Source: Acididesulfobacillus acetoxydans (GTDB lineage Bacteria > Bacillota > Desulfitobacteriia > Desulfitobacteriales > Desulfitobacteriaceae). From it: a stretch of 64,000 bases of DNA. Both the position numbers and the translations under genes were made by a program. Shown one piece after another: positions 62,106 to 64,000 of this stretch (the first letter of the stretch is position 1; each line of letters starts with the position of its first letter). The notes beneath the pieces are model-generated. The model saw only the letters and a program-made list of their open reading frames with translations, did no database searches and was not told the origin of the DNA. The stretch lies in assembly GCF_900016645.1 (NCBI RefSeq), contig NZ_CDGJ01000015.1, one strand, 5' to 3'.

Positions 62106-63251
62106 ATGAAAGTTTTGTACCTGACCAACGAATATGCGGGGGAGCGGTTCGGCGGGGCCGGCAGCAGCGTAACCGGGATGGTCCGAATGTTTTGGGATCA
62201 GGGGGTGAGGCCGACGGTGGTGGCTCCGCAGAGCGGTCGAGTGACGGCCGGATGGGAGATGCTGCCGGAAGGCCTGAAAATTCTTTGGTTACCGCGTCAG
62301 GAGCGTTATTTTGGCAATTTGGGTCTCATTGACGCTTTTAGCGTTTTGGGGGAATTTCCCGAACTGAGAGAGGGATGGGATCTGATCCATATTCACGCGG
62401 TCAATTTTGCCCCCTTGGCTTACGCGGTGGCCAAGAACCGGGTGCCTCTCCTTTACTCGGTGCCCTCCCTTCTAAGGGTGGAGTTGGCGAACGATCCGGC
62501 CCCTGAACTGCAGGCCCAATTCGAGGTGCAGGAGGAACTTTTGGCCCGGGCTGCTCTGATTCACCTCGTCAGCTACAATGAGCGGCAGCATTTGGAGCGC
62601 CGTTTTCCCTGGCTGCGAGTGCGCACGGCAGTGGTCTCCCTGGGCATTGTGTCCCGGGAGGTTTGCTGGCAGGGGGGAAGAGGGAATAGTTTGCTTTATG
62701 TCGGCCGCTTAATTGAGTATAAAGGAATCGAGGATCTCCTCAAGGCGTTGATCCTCGTTTGGCAGGAGAGACCCGGAGTCACATTGGAAGTCGTGGGCAG
62801 GGGAAGTGCCGAATATGAACAGCGGCTGAAAACGCTCATCCCTTGGCCGGCTCGGGTGCGCTTTCAGGGCTGGGAAGAGAGTCAGGACCGGATAGCGGAG
62901 CGGATGGCCCGCTCATCCTTGCTGGTCGTCCCCAGCCGTCGGGAGTCTTTCGGCCTCGTTGCTTTGGAGGGGATGGCGGTAGGCGTTCCGCTCATCACTT
63001 CCGACGCGGGGGCTCTGAAAGAACTCGCCTCTCCCTCCTGTGCGCTCACTTTTGCCGCCGGCAAGGTGGAGGCTCTGGCCGCAGTTATCGTGAAAGCCCT
63101 GACGAACCCGGAATTGATGCGGTTTTTGGCGCAAAATGCCGCCAAGCGGGCCGCCGCGTTGACCTGGACGGAGCTTGCCCCGCAATATCTGGACCTCTAT
63201 GCCAGGGCGATCGGGTCTAACCGAGGCCGCGGAACTGCCGCACCGCGGTAG
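62106..63251 (+). CDS. GT4-type glycosyltransferase
   Basis: 381 residues. MKVLYLTNEYAG and GGAGSSVTGM begin the N-terminal GT-B half; LLYVGRLIEYKGIEDLLKAL, VVPSRRESFGLVALEGMAVGVPL and TSDAGALKEL form the donor-binding half. GGGAGG lies 6 bases before ATG 62106. A longer in-frame upstream start is not supported. Confidence 0.9.
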   Translation: MKVLYLTNEYAGERFGGAGSSVTGMVRMFWDQGVRPTVVAPQSGRVTAGWEMLPEGLKILWLPRQERYFGNLGLIDAFSVLGEFPELREGWDLIHIHAVNFAPLAYAVAKNRVPLLYSVPSLLRVELANDPAPELQAQFEVQEELLARAALIHLVSYNERQHLERRFPWLRVRTAVVSLGIVSREVCWQGGRGNSLLYVGRLIEYKGIEDLLKALILVWQERPGVTLEVVGRGSAEYEQRLKTLIPWPARVRFQGWEESQDRIAERMARSSLLVVPSRRESFGLVALEGMAVGVPLITSDAGALKELASPSCALTFAAGKVEALAAVIVKALTNPELMRFLAQNAAKRAAALTWTELAPQYLDLYARAIGSNRGRGTAAPR

Positions 63252-63564
63252 TAGGCTGATCGAGCCAGAGGAGTAAGCCGGCCGCAGGCAAGGACTTAAA
63301 GGAGAGCGGGACCCCGGGCTTCTTTCCCCCTGAGGGTTAAACCGGAAGCGACGGACGCAGGAGTCTCCTGCGTCGCCCGCTCCGAGCTATATCCCGCTGC
63401 TGCCGCCTTTAAAGCGGGAGGGCGGATGAAGAAGCCCCGGGATCGGCCGGGACCCGGAGGCTTCGGAAGATTTTGTCGGGCCGGCAGCCCGTCTCAAAGC
63501 GCGGATGTCCTGCGTTAACTAGGGCGGCGGAAGGTTTTGTCCGGCCGGCAGGGGAAATCTTCTG
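63252..63564. other. Intergenic region with hairpins
   Basis: A strong palindrome GACGCAGGAG-TC-style (63354-63384) and two copies of a GAAGATTTTGTCGGGCCGGCAG-like block near 63465 and 63530, quoted in part. No gene recognised. It separates convergent transferase genes. Confidence 0.4.
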
Positions 63565-64000
63565 TCAGAGGGAAAGGAGGAAACGTTCGACTTCTGCCGC
63601 TGTTCTTTGCCAGCTCCACGCTTGGGCTTGCAAATACCCGTTGCGGGCCAGGTGCTCCCGCTGAGCGTCGTCGCTCAGAAGTTCATAAATGGCTTCGGTC
63701 AGTTGACCGATGTCGCTTGGGGGCACGACCCGGCAGTTCTCCCCGGAGCGGGCGTAATCCCGGGTACCGCCGCAATCCGTGGTGACCACGGCTGTCCCGC
63801 AAGCCATCGCTTCCAAGGGAGGAAGACCGAAAGCTTCATAATACGAGGTATAGACGAAAAGGTCGGCCTCGCCGTAAAGCCGGGCCAGATGCTCGTCGGT
63901 CGGCGCCTTTTTGATCGCGCAAGGAATGGAGCCGGTGAAGGTAAGGCCCTCAGGTGCCACGGCCGTGATATCGAAGCCGGAAAATCTCGCCCTTAGACGT
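63565..64000 (-). CDS. GT4-type glycosyltransferase, C-terminal part (cut by window edge)
   Basis: The visible 145 codons, open to the window end, encode the donor-binding half of a GT4 transferase: ARLYGEADLFVYTSYYEAFGLPPLEAMACGTAVVTTDCGG in parts, followed by a C-terminal helix WSWQRTAAEVERFLLS. The 5' end lies beyond position 64000. It belongs to the same glycosylation locus. Confidence 0.88.
   Translation of the reverse strand, partial: RLRARFSGFDITAVAPEGLTFTGSIPCAIKKAPTDEHLARLYGEADLFVYTSYYEAFGLPPLEAMACGTAVVTTDCGGTRDYARSGENCRVVPPSDIGQLTEAIYELLSDDAQREHLARNGYLQAQAWSWQRTAAEVERFLLSL

Overview
The window looks like chromosomal DNA from an endospore-forming, Gram-positive anaerobe of the class Clostridia. 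The best fit is something Peptococcaceae- or Desulfitobacteriaceae-like, with a GC content that by eye is around the mid-50s. The support is: CotF-type coat proteins, a CgeB-type spore maturation glycosyltransferase, DUF6385 surface proteins, an LtaS-type sulfatase, CWB2 cell-wall repeats, a giant 2-hydroxyacyl-CoA dehydratase activator protein typical of clostridia, AGGAGG ribosome sites and frequent GTG/TTG starts. The species cannot be named from the sequence alone.

Region 1 (1-12.2 kb) is an arginine supercluster. argB-argD-carA-carB are collinear, then come argF (own promoter with an ArgR-like palindrome), argG (with terminator) and argH (own promoter). Together they take N-acetylglutamate and bicarbonate/glutamine to arginine. 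CarA carries a large 18-bp repeat-encoded insertion between its two domains. A PspC-type membrane protein lies convergently between carB and argF.

Region 2 (12.2-25.9 kb) holds an NAD salvage operon (nicotinate phosphoribosyltransferase, nadE, a HAD nucleotidase), murC, a free-standing acyl-CoA-synthetase C-terminal domain, a lipoprotein cyclophilin, several small proteins, an LTA-synthase-like sulfatase and a lytic transglycosylase with CWB2 repeats. Two clusters of consensus DnaA boxes lie between genes here.

Region 3 (25.9-37.3 kb) has the 1408-residue double-ATPase dehydratase activator and an orphan CbiM behind an attenuator-like leader. Next comes a decayed accessory patch (Uma2 nuclease, a dam remnant with a stop, an XRE regulator with an amber codon, an amidohydrolase remnant) ending at tRNA-Thr(CGT), followed by an intact amidohydrolase.

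Region 4 (37.7-44.4 kb) holds a duplicated pair of CotF-like coat genes behind a sigma-E-like promoter, DUF2225 and AhpD-like proteins, a tandem pair of predicted ~70-nt small RNAs, YjcQ, and a U32-peptidase-family pair.

Region 5 (44.8-64 kb) is a surface/spore glycosylation locus. It has nine glycosyltransferases (one cut by the window edge), two DUF6385 proteins (one almost entirely Thr/Pro-rich 9-residue repeats), a YVTN beta-propeller protein and a propeller/coiled-coil protein. Between two of its genes is a small DUF1858-like ORF in which an in-frame TGA falls at the conserved cysteine, with a SECIS-like hairpin downstream: a selenoprotein candidate.

Throughout, the intergenic DNA carries a dispersed double-hairpin repeat family, a shared 12-mer (AACGAGTTCACT) and several short tandem arrays, some abutting stop codons.
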